DNA from: Cohnella lupini
Lineage (GTDB): Bacteria; Bacillota; Bacilli; Paenibacillales; Paenibacillaceae
NCBI RefSeq assembly: GCF_003386205.1
Contig: NZ_QRDY01000001.1
Span: 186,001 to 250,000, forward strand
DNA length: 64,000 nt
Direction of reading: 5' to 3'
Shown here: piece after piece, positions 11,087 to 17,737 of the stretch
Position numbering within the stretch: the first letter of the stretch is position 1
How the letters are laid out: each line of letters starts with the position of its first letter
Program-made: the position numbers and the translations under genes
The notes under the pieces: generated by a model
Seen by the model: only the letters and a program-made list of their open reading frames with translations
The model's database searches: none
What the model was told of the DNA's origin: nothing

Positions 11087-11113
11087 TGCAACCTTTATTT
11101 AGACCATAACGTC
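11087..11113 (+). promoter_or_regulatory. Candidate ECF-type promoter of the sigma factor gene
   Basis: TGCAACCTTT (11087-11096) and CGTC (11110-11113) are separated by 13 bp. This matches the extracytoplasmic-function pattern known for Bacillus SigM/SigW/SigX (TGAAACNTTT, 13-14 bp, CGTC/A). It lies 29 bp before a GTG start of an ECF sigma gene, which suggests autoregulation. A SigA-like TATAAT also occurs upstream at 10975-10980. Confidence 0.65.
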
Positions 11114-11142
11114 TGTGAAGGTGCAGGGGAGGAGGATCTTCT

Positions 11143-11691
11143 GTGGTGGAGCCGGCTCTGATTAAAGCCGCACAAGCGGGCGACCGGGAAGCACTCGTTA
11201 CGCTACTCCGCGAAATTGAGAGTCAAGTATATCGCACTGCTTATTATTTGTTGAATAACGAGCAAGATGCTTTGGATGCGTCGCAGGACGCGCTTATCCG
11301 AATTTATACTAAAATCGATTCCTATGAAGAGAAAGCTCAATTTCGCACGTGGGTGCAACGAATCGTAACGAACATATGCATTGACAAATTTCGCCGTAAA
11401 AAACCTGCGGTATCCATTGACGAACATGATATGGTGTTTCAAGCCGGGGATAATGTAGAAACCGAGGTTCTTTCCGCATACGCCGCGGAGGAAATCCGCG
11501 AAGCGATCGGCAAGCTGCCGGAGCATCATCGTACAGTCGTCGTGCTGCGTTATTTGCAGGATTTCTCGTACAACGAAATAGCCGATTCATTAAATTTGCC
11601 GCTCAATACAGTTAAATCTTACTTGTTTCGAGCCCGACAACAACTGCAAACTCTTCTTCATGATTATCAGAAAGGTGGTGTCCGGGGATGA
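11143..11691 (+). CDS. ECF-type RNA polymerase sigma factor
   Basis: A 182-residue sigma-70 family protein with only regions 2 and 4, as in ECF sigma factors. Region 2 includes DALDASQDALIRIY and FRTWVQRIVTNICIDKFRRKK. Region 4 carries LPEHHRTVVVLRYLQDFSYNEIADSLNLPLNTVKS in blocks of family motifs ending in the helix-turn-helix. The GTG start follows GGGAGGAGG. The ATG of the anti-sigma gene overlaps its stop codon, so the pair is translationally coupled. The ECF-like promoter just upstream suggests positive autoregulation. It occupies the place between comEC and holA where B. subtilis has yqzM. The target regulon is unknown, probably envelope stress. Confidence 0.9.
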   Translation: MVEPALIKAAQAGDREALVTLLREIESQVYRTAYYLLNNEQDALDASQDALIRIYTKIDSYEEKAQFRTWVQRIVTNICIDKFRRKKPAVSIDEHDMVFQAGDNVETEVLSAYAAEEIREAIGKLPEHHRTVVVLRYLQDFSYNEIADSLNLPLNTVKSYLFRARQQLQTLLHDYQKGGVRG

Positions 11692-12626
11692 TTTGCCAAG
11701 AGGTGATGGAACTCATGCAGCGTTACATTGACGACGATTTGGATCAACAAGAAACGTCGCTCATGATGGATCATATTGGTCAATGTCCTGACTGCGCCGC
11801 CATGTTGGCAAGATTGCAGAAATTATCCAGCGAATTGGAACAATTACCGCGCGTAGTTCCTAGATTCAGCCTGGTGGATGCGATCATGCCGGAATTGGAA
11901 CGGCTTCATGCATCTGATTCGTCTGGCGGTTCCCATAACGACTCGGAAGTTTCCGAGTCCAAGCCTATAGTAAGATCAAGACGTCCGGCCCGTCATTTGT
12001 ACGGGAAAATAGCCGGAGTCGTCGCTGCCGGAGTCGTCGCTGGCCTGTTGTTGTTCAGCAACCCGGGTCAATGGACGCTCGGCGGAAGCGGCAGCCAGAA
12101 CGATGCGGCCGGTCCCGAAATGTCGCAACCAGGGGTTCAGGCTCAAAGAGGCCAAGACCCGGCGGCTAAAATAACGACAAATGACGTTAGGCTAATGGAT
12201 CAATCCGAGTCTAAAAATGGATCCGATGCCGGCAACGGAGAAAACGGCTCTAACGCCTCCGGTGCCGAGAATTCGGGAGAGGGCGGCAGCGCAGGACTTG
12301 CTCCTCCGTTAAACGCTCCGGCTCCGGAAACTCCGGTCGAGGGAAGTAATGAAGGTTTTGCTCCGTTAGTAGACATTCCAGCAACATGGGCGGAATCCGC
12401 CGACGGGCAATGGAAAGCGATCGCGGTAGTCGACGCCGGTACGTTCCAAGTGTATAAAACGGGCGAAAAAGGCGAATGGTATACTTCCGCAATTCGCGAC
12501 GGCAAGATCAGCTTGCTCAGCTGGAACGAGTCGAGCACGATTCTCTATTTTACTTTCACGGATGCCGGCGGCACGGAAACCCAATGGCAATTCGATACGG
12601 CTACGAGTACGGAATCATTGCGTTAA
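11688..12626 (+). CDS. Membrane-anchored zinc-finger anti-sigma factor
   Basis: The 312-residue protein starts with a ZAS anti-sigma domain. Its zinc motif His-x3-Cys-x2-Cys is His29, Cys33, Cys36 (HIGQCPDC), with another Cys at position 3. A single transmembrane segment follows at about residues 106-122. The outer part has a Gly/Ser/Asn/Glu-rich linker (about 125-215) and a C-terminal domain of about 90 residues that may sense the signal. The family sequesters its partner sigma at the membrane until released. The ATG overlaps the sigma stop as ATGA, which links the two functionally. The signal and release protease cannot be told. Confidence 0.88.
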   Translation: MICQEVMELMQRYIDDDLDQQETSLMMDHIGQCPDCAAMLARLQKLSSELEQLPRVVPRFSLVDAIMPELERLHASDSSGGSHNDSEVSESKPIVRSRRPARHLYGKIAGVVAAGVVAGLLLFSNPGQWTLGGSGSQNDAAGPEMSQPGVQAQRGQDPAAKITTNDVRLMDQSESKNGSDAGNGENGSNASGAENSGEGGSAGLAPPLNAPAPETPVEGSNEGFAPLVDIPATWAESADGQWKAIAVVDAGTFQVYKTGEKGEWYTSAIRDGKISLLSWNESSTILYFTFTDAGGTETQWQFDTATSTESLR

Positions 12627-12760
12627 TTCCATTGTCACCATTTGCTCCTTCGAGCGTATAGTGTACAGATGAAGTTGACGGTCGTTTTTGGACCATCGTC
12701 ACGGTCGTTCGCGCACGGCACCATGGGCCGGCCTTCGAACGTTGATATAGATGTCCGAGA

Positions 12761-12806
12761 ACAAAGGGATCGCGCCTTGCAAAAGGTGTGATCTCTTTGT
12801 TTTTTA
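12761..12806 (+). terminator. Intrinsic terminator after the sigma/anti-sigma operon
   Basis: ACAAAGGGATCGCGCCTT (12761-12778) pairs along all 18 positions (G-U allowed) with AAGGTGTGATCTCTTTGT across the loop GCAA, followed by a T run. Confidence 0.92.
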
Positions 12807-12845
12807 TTGTACAATCAAGAAAGCATATATACTTGGGGGAGAGCA

Positions 12846-13877
12846 ATGGACGCCAAACAGGCTTTTCGCACAATCAAGCAAGGTAATGTATCCCCTATGT
12901 ACGTTTGCTTCGGAACCGAATCGTACGTCATGAACGAATTCATCGAGCGGTTGCTGGAGAGTCTGGTTCAGCCGGAGCACAGGGAGATGGCTATCGTTCG
13001 CTTCGATACGGGGGAAACTCCGCTGGATGTCATCATCGAGGAGGCGGAGACGCTGCCGTTCCTCGTTCCGAGCAAGATCATTCTGGTCAGGGACAGCGTG
13101 CTGTTCGCGGCGGGCAAGGAGTCGTCCAAGGTAGAGCATCGTCCCGAGAGACTTCTCGAGTACATGGGACAGCCGTCGGAGACGACGGTTCTCGTCTTTA
13201 TGGTTCCTCACGAGAAGCTGGATGAACGCAAGAAGCTGGTGAAGACGGCCAAGGGAAACGAATACGTCGTTTCCTTCAGCCCGTTGCAGTCCGAGGAGCT
13301 GCTTCAATGGCTGTTGAAACGGGCAGCGAACCAAAATCGCACGATGGGCAACCCGGCAGCGGAAGAACTGCTTAGGCGCGTCGGCACCGATATGCACTCT
13401 CTGGCCGCGGAGACGGACAAGCTGTGCTTGCACGCGGGATCGGGCGGCACCGTGACGCTCGAGTCCGTTCGATCGCTCGTGCCGATGGCCACGGAGCAGA
13501 ACGTATTTAAGCTGACGGAGGAGCTGGCTGCTTTACGTACCGCCGAGGCGATCACGCTGTATTACGATTTGCTGAAGCAACGGGAAGAGCCGATTAAACT
13601 CATGGCGCTGCTCGTTCGCCAATTCCGGAACATGCTCTACGTCAAGGAATTAAGCAGCCAAGGCTATTCGCCTCAGCAGATGGCTTCCCAGTTAGGTTTA
13701 CACCCTTATGCCGTTAAGATCACGGGGGAACAAGCGCGCAAATTCAGTCTGGATCGATTAGCCTCCATGTTATCGGAGCTGGCCGATCTCGATTACGCGA
13801 TGAAAACAGGCCGCGTCGAGAAGTCTCTCGGACTTGAGCTTTTTCTATTGCGGACCGGCTCCCAAGGCGCGAGTTGA
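12846..13877 (+). CDS. holA: DNA polymerase III subunit delta
   Basis: The delta subunit of the clamp loader opens the sliding clamp during replication. The 343-residue protein shows the family pattern: PMYVCFGTESYVMNEF near the start, SKIILVRDS, and the C-terminal helical region LLVRQFRNMLYVKEL. The start is the ATG at 12846, preceded by GGGGGAGAG; an in-frame ATG 39 bp upstream has no site. As in Bacillus it is followed by convergent rpsT, and a shared terminator lies between them. No clear promoter was found in the gap after the preceding terminator. Confidence 0.95.
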   Translation: MDAKQAFRTIKQGNVSPMYVCFGTESYVMNEFIERLLESLVQPEHREMAIVRFDTGETPLDVIIEEAETLPFLVPSKIILVRDSVLFAAGKESSKVEHRPERLLEYMGQPSETTVLVFMVPHEKLDERKKLVKTAKGNEYVVSFSPLQSEELLQWLLKRAANQNRTMGNPAAEELLRRVGTDMHSLAAETDKLCLHAGSGGTVTLESVRSLVPMATEQNVFKLTEELAALRTAEAITLYYDLLKQREEPIKLMALLVRQFRNMLYVKELSSQGYSPQQMASQLGLHPYAVKITGEQARKFSLDRLASMLSELADLDYAMKTGRVEKSLGLELFLLRTGSQGAS

Positions 13878-13911
13878 ACAATTGGTTTCAATCAAATTAA
13901 TGAAACCCGAC

Positions 13912-13958
13912 AAAAAAAGCCATCCTATTAGCAGTGACCTGCTGAGGAATGGCTTTTC
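13912..13958. terminator. Bidirectional terminator between holA and rpsT
   Basis: AAAAGCCAT..ATGGCTTTT forms the base of a stem with an inner GCAG/CTGC part. An A run lies on the left and a T run on the right, so it can end transcripts from both convergent genes. Confidence 0.85.
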
Positions 13959-14013
13959 TTTGGCTGCAGTATCTTTAAGACAAGGCAGCCGCATATGCGT
14001 CAGGCACAAGAGA

Positions 14014-14286
14014 TTAGGCTTGCGCGGACAATGCGTTGAGTTTTTTGGCCAGACGGGACTTTTTGCGAGCAGCAGCGTTCTTGTGAATGATTCCTTTGGT
14101 TGCCGCTTTGTCCAACTTCTTCTGAGCCGCGCCGTAAGCCGCTTTAGCTGCGGTTGCGTCCGTTCCTACGACCGCTACGTCAGCTGTTCTCACGACAGTA
14201 CGTAGAGCGGATTTAGCCGAAGCGTTGCGTTGACGGCGTGCTTCGTTCGTTTTGGTACGTTTAATGGCGGATTTGATGTTTGGCAT
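14014..14286 (-). CDS. rpsT: 30S ribosomal protein S20
   Basis: S20 binds 16S rRNA early in 30S assembly. The 90-residue, Ala- and Lys-rich helical protein opens with [21 protein letters not shown], trimmed here to the family start [10 protein letters not shown], and contains [22 protein letters not shown] lies upstream of the ATG at 14286. It is convergent with holA and divergent from gpr, the same order as in Bacillus. A promoter with an extended -10 is seen at 14338-14366 on the minus strand. Confidence 0.98.
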   Translation of the reverse strand: MPNIKSAIKRTKTNEARRQRNASAKSALRTVVRTADVAVVGTDATAAKAAYGAAQKKLDKAATKGIIHKNAAARKKSRLAKKLNALSAQA

Positions 14287-14313
14287 TTCTTTTCACCTCC
14301 AGCAAAAACAGAA

Positions 14314-14343
14314 GTATTTCTCCACACAACTTGTAACATTCTA
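14314..14343 (+). promoter_or_regulatory. Candidate SigG-type promoter of gpr
   Basis: GTATT (14314-14318) and CATTCTA (14337-14343) are 18 bp apart. The -10 fits CATnnTA of forespore SigG promoters and the -35 is one base off. In B. subtilis gpr is transcribed in the forespore by SigF and SigG, which supports the call. Confidence 0.6.
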
Positions 14344-14366
14344 TCATGCAAGGGGGTAAAAAGCAA
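14338..14366 (-). promoter_or_regulatory. SigA-type promoter of rpsT
   Basis: On the minus strand TTGCTT (14366-14361) and TAGAAT (14343-14338) are 17 bp apart. TGA directly before TAGAAT forms an extended -10. Its -10 lies inside the -10 of the opposed gpr promoter. Confidence 0.7.
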
Positions 14367-14415
14367 GTTGATTTCCCACCACAATCCGTAAGCGAAAGGG
14401 GCTTAATTTCACCCG

Positions 14416-15420
14416 ATGGATAAAGATTTGGCTTTATATAACGTGCGAACGGATCTGGCGCTTGAAGCCCGGGAGATCGCGACCCAAGGACGAGAGACGA
14501 CCGAGATCCCGGGGGTCTGGTCCGAGACGGACAGCGCGGATGGAATTACCGTTACCCGCATGGAGATCAAGACCGAGGAAGCCGCGCAGCAAATCGGCAA
14601 AATAATCGGACATTACGTTACGCTCGAGGTGCCGGAGCTGCGGAACGGGGATACGACGCTGCAGGACAAGGTAGCTACTTCTTTCGCGAAGGAATTCGAA
14701 GCTTTCTTGACTCGAATCGGCGTGAACGAGAAAAGCAGCGTACTTATCGTAGGGTTGGGAAACTGGAACGTAACACCGGATGCCTTGGGACCGATCGTCG
14801 TCGAGAACATCATGGTAACCCGGCACTATTTCGAGCTGATGCCGGACCAGGTCAGCCCCGGGTACAGGCCCGTCAGCGCGGTTGCGCCGGGCGTGCTCGG
14901 AACGACCGGCATCGAATCGAGCGACATCGTATTCGGAATCGTGGAAAGCTCCAAGCCGGATTTGATTATCGCCATCGACGCGCTTGCGGCCAAGTCGCTG
15001 GAGAGGGTGAACACGACGATCCAGATCGCCGATACGGGCATTCATCCCGGCTCGGGCATCGGCAACAAACGCAAAGGATTGACTAAGGATGTTCTAGGCG
15101 TGCCTTGCATAGCGATCGGCGTGCCCACAGTCGTATATGCCTCGACGGTCGTCAACAATACGATGGACATGGTATTCGAGCATATGAAGAAGCATACGGC
15201 GAATACGGAACCGCTGTTCGGAGTGTTCGGTCAAATGGACGAAACGGAGCGGCTGCAGTTGGTTAAAGAAGTGTTGAACCCGTTGGGCCACGATCTTCTC
15301 GTGACGCCCAAGGAAATCGACAAATTCATGGAGGATATCGCGAACGTCATCGCCAGCGGACTTAACGCAGCGTTACACGAAGCGGTTGACAAGAATAATG
15401 TAGCCGCCTATACGCATTAG
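14416..15420 (+). CDS. gpr: Germination protease GPR
   Basis: GPR degrades small acid-soluble spore proteins at germination. It is made as a zymogen in the forespore and self-cleaves near the N terminus. The 334-residue protein has the expected length and carries YNVRTDLALEARE near residues 8-20, the region resembling its own substrates where processing occurs. Conserved blocks such as IVGLGNWNVTPDALGP and DTGIHPGSGIGNKRKG follow. GAAAGGGG lies about 14 bases before the ATG, somewhat distant. A SigG-like promoter is visible upstream, and spoIIP follows after a terminator, as in Bacillus. Confidence 0.96.
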   Translation: MDKDLALYNVRTDLALEAREIATQGRETTEIPGVWSETDSADGITVTRMEIKTEEAAQQIGKIIGHYVTLEVPELRNGDTTLQDKVATSFAKEFEAFLTRIGVNEKSSVLIVGLGNWNVTPDALGPIVVENIMVTRHYFELMPDQVSPGYRPVSAVAPGVLGTTGIESSDIVFGIVESSKPDLIIAIDALAAKSLERVNTTIQIADTGIHPGSGIGNKRKGLTKDVLGVPCIAIGVPTVVYASTVVNNTMDMVFEHMKKHTANTEPLFGVFGQMDETERLQLVKEVLNPLGHDLLVTPKEIDKFMEDIANVIASGLNAALHEAVDKNNVAAYTH

Positions 15421-15453
15421 CCCTCGATAATTGAATAGCGCAATTAAGCTACG

Positions 15454-15484
15454 ATCCCGGCTCTTATTAAAGCCGGGATTCTTT
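15454..15484 (+). terminator. Intrinsic terminator after gpr
   Basis: ATCCCGGCT and AGCCGGGAT form a perfect 9-bp stem around CTTATTAA, followed by T-rich sequence. Confidence 0.85.
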
Positions 15485-15617
15485 GCGTTTCCAAACTCGA
15501 CTCTATCAACCTCTGAAACGGGGTTCTATCATTTTCGATTCTCTCATATGATGGGATACCTTTAGAAAATAAGAGAAGGAACCCGCTGACTTTTAGGGAT
15601 TCCGGGGAGGATGAGCG

Positions 15618-16886
15618 ATGAAACGTATCGTCGTGGCGATGAGTTGGCCGCAAGTGCGCGCCAAATGGCGACGCATTCTGATTACCGGGCGCGCTTATTT
15701 CATCTTAAGCGTTTGTTCCATGGTTTTATTCGTATTGCTAGGTTTAGGAGGGATGCTGCAGAAGTCCTTGGCGGCGTCTCCGGTACAATCGATGAAAGGA
15801 TTCGCAGCTTCCTTGTCCGGGCAGTTTTTTCAATCGCTGCTGAGCATGGAGCTTCCCCATATGGACGCCGCGGAAGGTTCTCCCTTTCAAACGGGCAGAA
15901 TGGCTGCCTTCCTGCTAAGGTTTATGACCGACTTGAACCCTAACGATCCCAAGAGCTTACTCGCGTTGGAGATGCCGGGCATGGATCGGGACGAATCCGT
16001 ATTGCTGAGACCCGGATCGGGAGAGCCCGAAGCTCCCGAGGATCATGGCCCTCTTGATGATTCCGCGCAGCAACCGGATGGCGGATTTACGGATATAACG
16101 GGCTTGCCGGAGCCGGGCGAAAACGCGCAACCCGATCAGAGTCCGAATTCTCCGGACGAGAATGTATCGCCTGATCCGTCTCCGACGCCGACGGATAGCG
16201 ATAAGGCGAATGCGACGGACAAGCCGTCCACGGACGGTCGCAAAGTCGTATTCATCTACCATTCGCATAATCGCGAGTCTTGGTACCCTGAACTGAAATC
16301 GGAGAACAAGGATCCGAATTCCGATTCCGTGAACGTTACTTTGGTCGGAAAAAGGCTTGCCAATAAGCTGGAATCGTACGGCGTGGGATCGTCCCATTCT
16401 TCTAAGGATTATCCAACCTCTATAAGTGGGTATAATTGGAATTATTCCTATAAATATTCGTTGCAAACGGTGCAACAGGCGCTAGCCTCCAACAAGCAAT
16501 TGAAATTTTTCTTCGACATTCACAGAGACTCGCAGAGACGGAAGAAAACGACCGCCACGATCAGGGGAAAGGATTACGCGCAAGTATACTTTATTATCGG
16601 CCATCGCAATCCGAACTGGCGGGAGAACGAGGAGTTCGCCAATCAGATTCACGAGCGGCTGGAGAAGGAATACAAGGGCTTATCCCGGGGAGTGTGGGGA
16701 AAGACGGCGGCCAACGGCAACGGAGAGTATAACCAATCGGTAGCTCCGGACAGCGTGCTGCTGGAAATCGGCGGAGTAGACAATACGCTGGAGGAATGTT
16801 ACCGCACGGCGGACGCGCTGGCGAAAATCATCTCGGAGTTGTACTGGGAGAACGAAGAAGCAATCAAAGCAAGCACGTTAAAATAA
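15618..16886 (+). CDS. spoIIP: Stage II sporulation protein P, peptidoglycan hydrolase
   Basis: SpoIIP is an amidase and endopeptidase that, with SpoIID and SpoIIM, degrades peptidoglycan during engulfment. The 422-residue protein has one N-terminal membrane segment (about 27-50), a Pro/Asp-rich linker (about 135-200) and the C-terminal Spore_II_P domain. Likely zinc ligands lie in IYHSHNRESW, FFDIHRDSQ and the late glutamate of LLEIGGVDNT. GGGGAGG precedes the ATG. A SigE-like -10, CATATGAT (15545-15552), is upstream, but its -35 is weak. The gene order gpr-spoIIP-yqxA matches Bacillus. Confidence 0.95.
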   Translation: MKRIVVAMSWPQVRAKWRRILITGRAYFILSVCSMVLFVLLGLGGMLQKSLAASPVQSMKGFAASLSGQFFQSLLSMELPHMDAAEGSPFQTGRMAAFLLRFMTDLNPNDPKSLLALEMPGMDRDESVLLRPGSGEPEAPEDHGPLDDSAQQPDGGFTDITGLPEPGENAQPDQSPNSPDENVSPDPSPTPTDSDKANATDKPSTDGRKVVFIYHSHNRESWYPELKSENKDPNSDSVNVTLVGKRLANKLESYGVGSSHSSKDYPTSISGYNWNYSYKYSLQTVQQALASNKQLKFFFDIHRDSQRRKKTTATIRGKDYAQVYFIIGHRNPNWRENEEFANQIHERLEKEYKGLSRGVWGKTAANGNGEYNQSVAPDSVLLEIGGVDNTLEECYRTADALAKIISELYWENEEAIKASTLK

Positions 16887-16905
16887 TCTAAAGGAGGGGA
16901 CGTCC

Positions 16906-17286
16906 ATGCGCCGGGATACATTTAAACTGCTGGTTTTCGCAGCGATCGTGGGATTTGCCATCCTGTACGGGATGGAGCTATCCTCGAAAGGAATCGAGAA
17001 CGTTAACGGCCCCATGGAATCGGCTAACCCGAGCGAAGGGAGGGCGACGACGGTCGACGAGGGGGATTGGACGTTGCCTCCCCGGGAAACCGCGCAAGAT
17101 AATCGAGTATCCGATAGAGACGCCGAACGGAACTATTGGGGGGACGAGGAAGAGTACGCCGTTCCTCGCAACGACCGCGAGCCGATCGTCGATCGCGTAT
17201 CGGGCAAGACGGCCGACGTTCTCCACGATCTGTCGCGCAACGGCATACGGATGGTCGTATCGATTTTCGATCGAGTGACAGGCTAA
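16906..17286 (+). CDS. yqxA: YqxA-like membrane-anchored protein (DUF3679-type position)
   Basis: A 126-residue protein with a single N-terminal hydrophobic segment (about residues 7-26), then a charged and probably disordered stretch, and a short C-terminal region ending in ISIFDRVTG-like sequence. It follows spoIIP by 19 bp with AAAGGAGGGG upstream and so is probably cotranscribed. The position directly after spoIIP is that of B. subtilis yqxA. The name rests mainly on synteny, size and topology. The function is unknown. Confidence 0.65.
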   Translation: MRRDTFKLLVFAAIVGFAILYGMELSSKGIENVNGPMESANPSEGRATTVDEGDWTLPPRETAQDNRVSDRDAERNYWGDEEEYAVPRNDREPIVDRVSGKTADVLHDLSRNGIRMVVSIFDRVTG

Positions 17287-17333
17287 GTTTGTTTCGTTAA
17301 ATAGCTTTGTAGACAAGCCTTGAGGATCCGGGC

Positions 17334-17362
17334 TTGACGCTAAGGCGGGACTGATTTAAGAT
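17334..17362 (+). promoter_or_regulatory. SigA-type promoter of the structured RNA
   Basis: TTGACG (17334-17339) and TAAGAT (17357-17362) are separated by exactly 17 bp. No coding frame follows for 370 bp, so the promoter appears to drive the RNA at 17369-17585. Confidence 0.72.
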
Positions 17363-17368
17363 GGGGCT

Positions 17369-17585
17369 ATCATGTTTTAAGGGGCAAATTTCTATGTTGG
17401 TATTGGTTCTTAACTGATTTATCCGATAGTCGCGAACGAGTAAGGGTGCAAAACCGTCCTTTGGAGGGTTTATTTCTCTGCTACAAATTCGCGGTACCGA
17501 TAACCAGTGAAGAACCGGTCAAGACCGCCCCTACGAAGATTGATTTCGGGGAGATCAGCCGTGCTCATCAGGGTACGGCTTTTTT
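17369..17585 (+). ncRNA. Structured non-coding RNA of unknown family, possibly 6S-like
   Basis: The stretch between a good promoter and a terminator folds into one long irregular rod of successive nested stems. These are AGGGGC 17380-17385 with GCCCCT 17527-17532; TTGGTTCTT 17403-17411 with AAGAACCGG 17510-17518; ACTG 17413-17416 with CAGT 17505-17508; TTATC 17419-17423 with GATAA 17499-17503; GTCGCGAA 17429-17436 with TTCGCGGT 17488-17495. An apical AAACC/GGTTT hairpin lies at 17451-17471. No coding frame with a ribosome binding site is present. Length (about 217 nt), rod shape and a large internal loop between the first two stems resemble 6S RNA, but no family-defining sequence was recognised. 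It could instead be a leader acting on the MutS2-like gene downstream. Confidence 0.6.
17558..17585 (+). terminator. Intrinsic terminator of the structured RNA
   Basis: GCCGTGC (17558-17564) pairs with GTACGGC (17573-17579), one pair being G-U, followed by six T. Confidence 0.88.
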
Positions 17586-17646
17586 GCGCCAAAAAACGGG
17601 GATAAAATCCTGCTTTTCTTAGCGTACTCCGCGATACGATTTCCGG

Positions 17647-17697
17647 CAGGCCGCGAGCTTGCGCCGATGGCGCACGACTTTCGCGGCCTGTTTTTTT
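17647..17697 (+). terminator. Second terminator, 40 bp before the MutS2-like gene
   Basis: CAGGCCGCGA (17647-17656) pairs perfectly with TCGCGGCCTG (17681-17690), with an inner TGCGCC/GGCGCA hairpin and seven T after it. No promoter was seen between it and the ATG at 17738. Confidence 0.9.
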
Positions 17698-17737
17698 ATA
17701 CCCTCAACAACCCATAACGATCTGGAGGATCAATTAA

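Noticed and set aside
15524..15552. SigE promoter of spoIIP
   Set aside because: CATATGAT is a good -10, but the expected -35 region is poor, so it is not listed as a feature.
17369..17585. Assignment of the structured RNA to a known riboswitch, RNase P, tmRNA or SRP RNA
   Set aside because: None of the sequence signatures remembered for those families were found; only the overall shape suggests 6S RNA.
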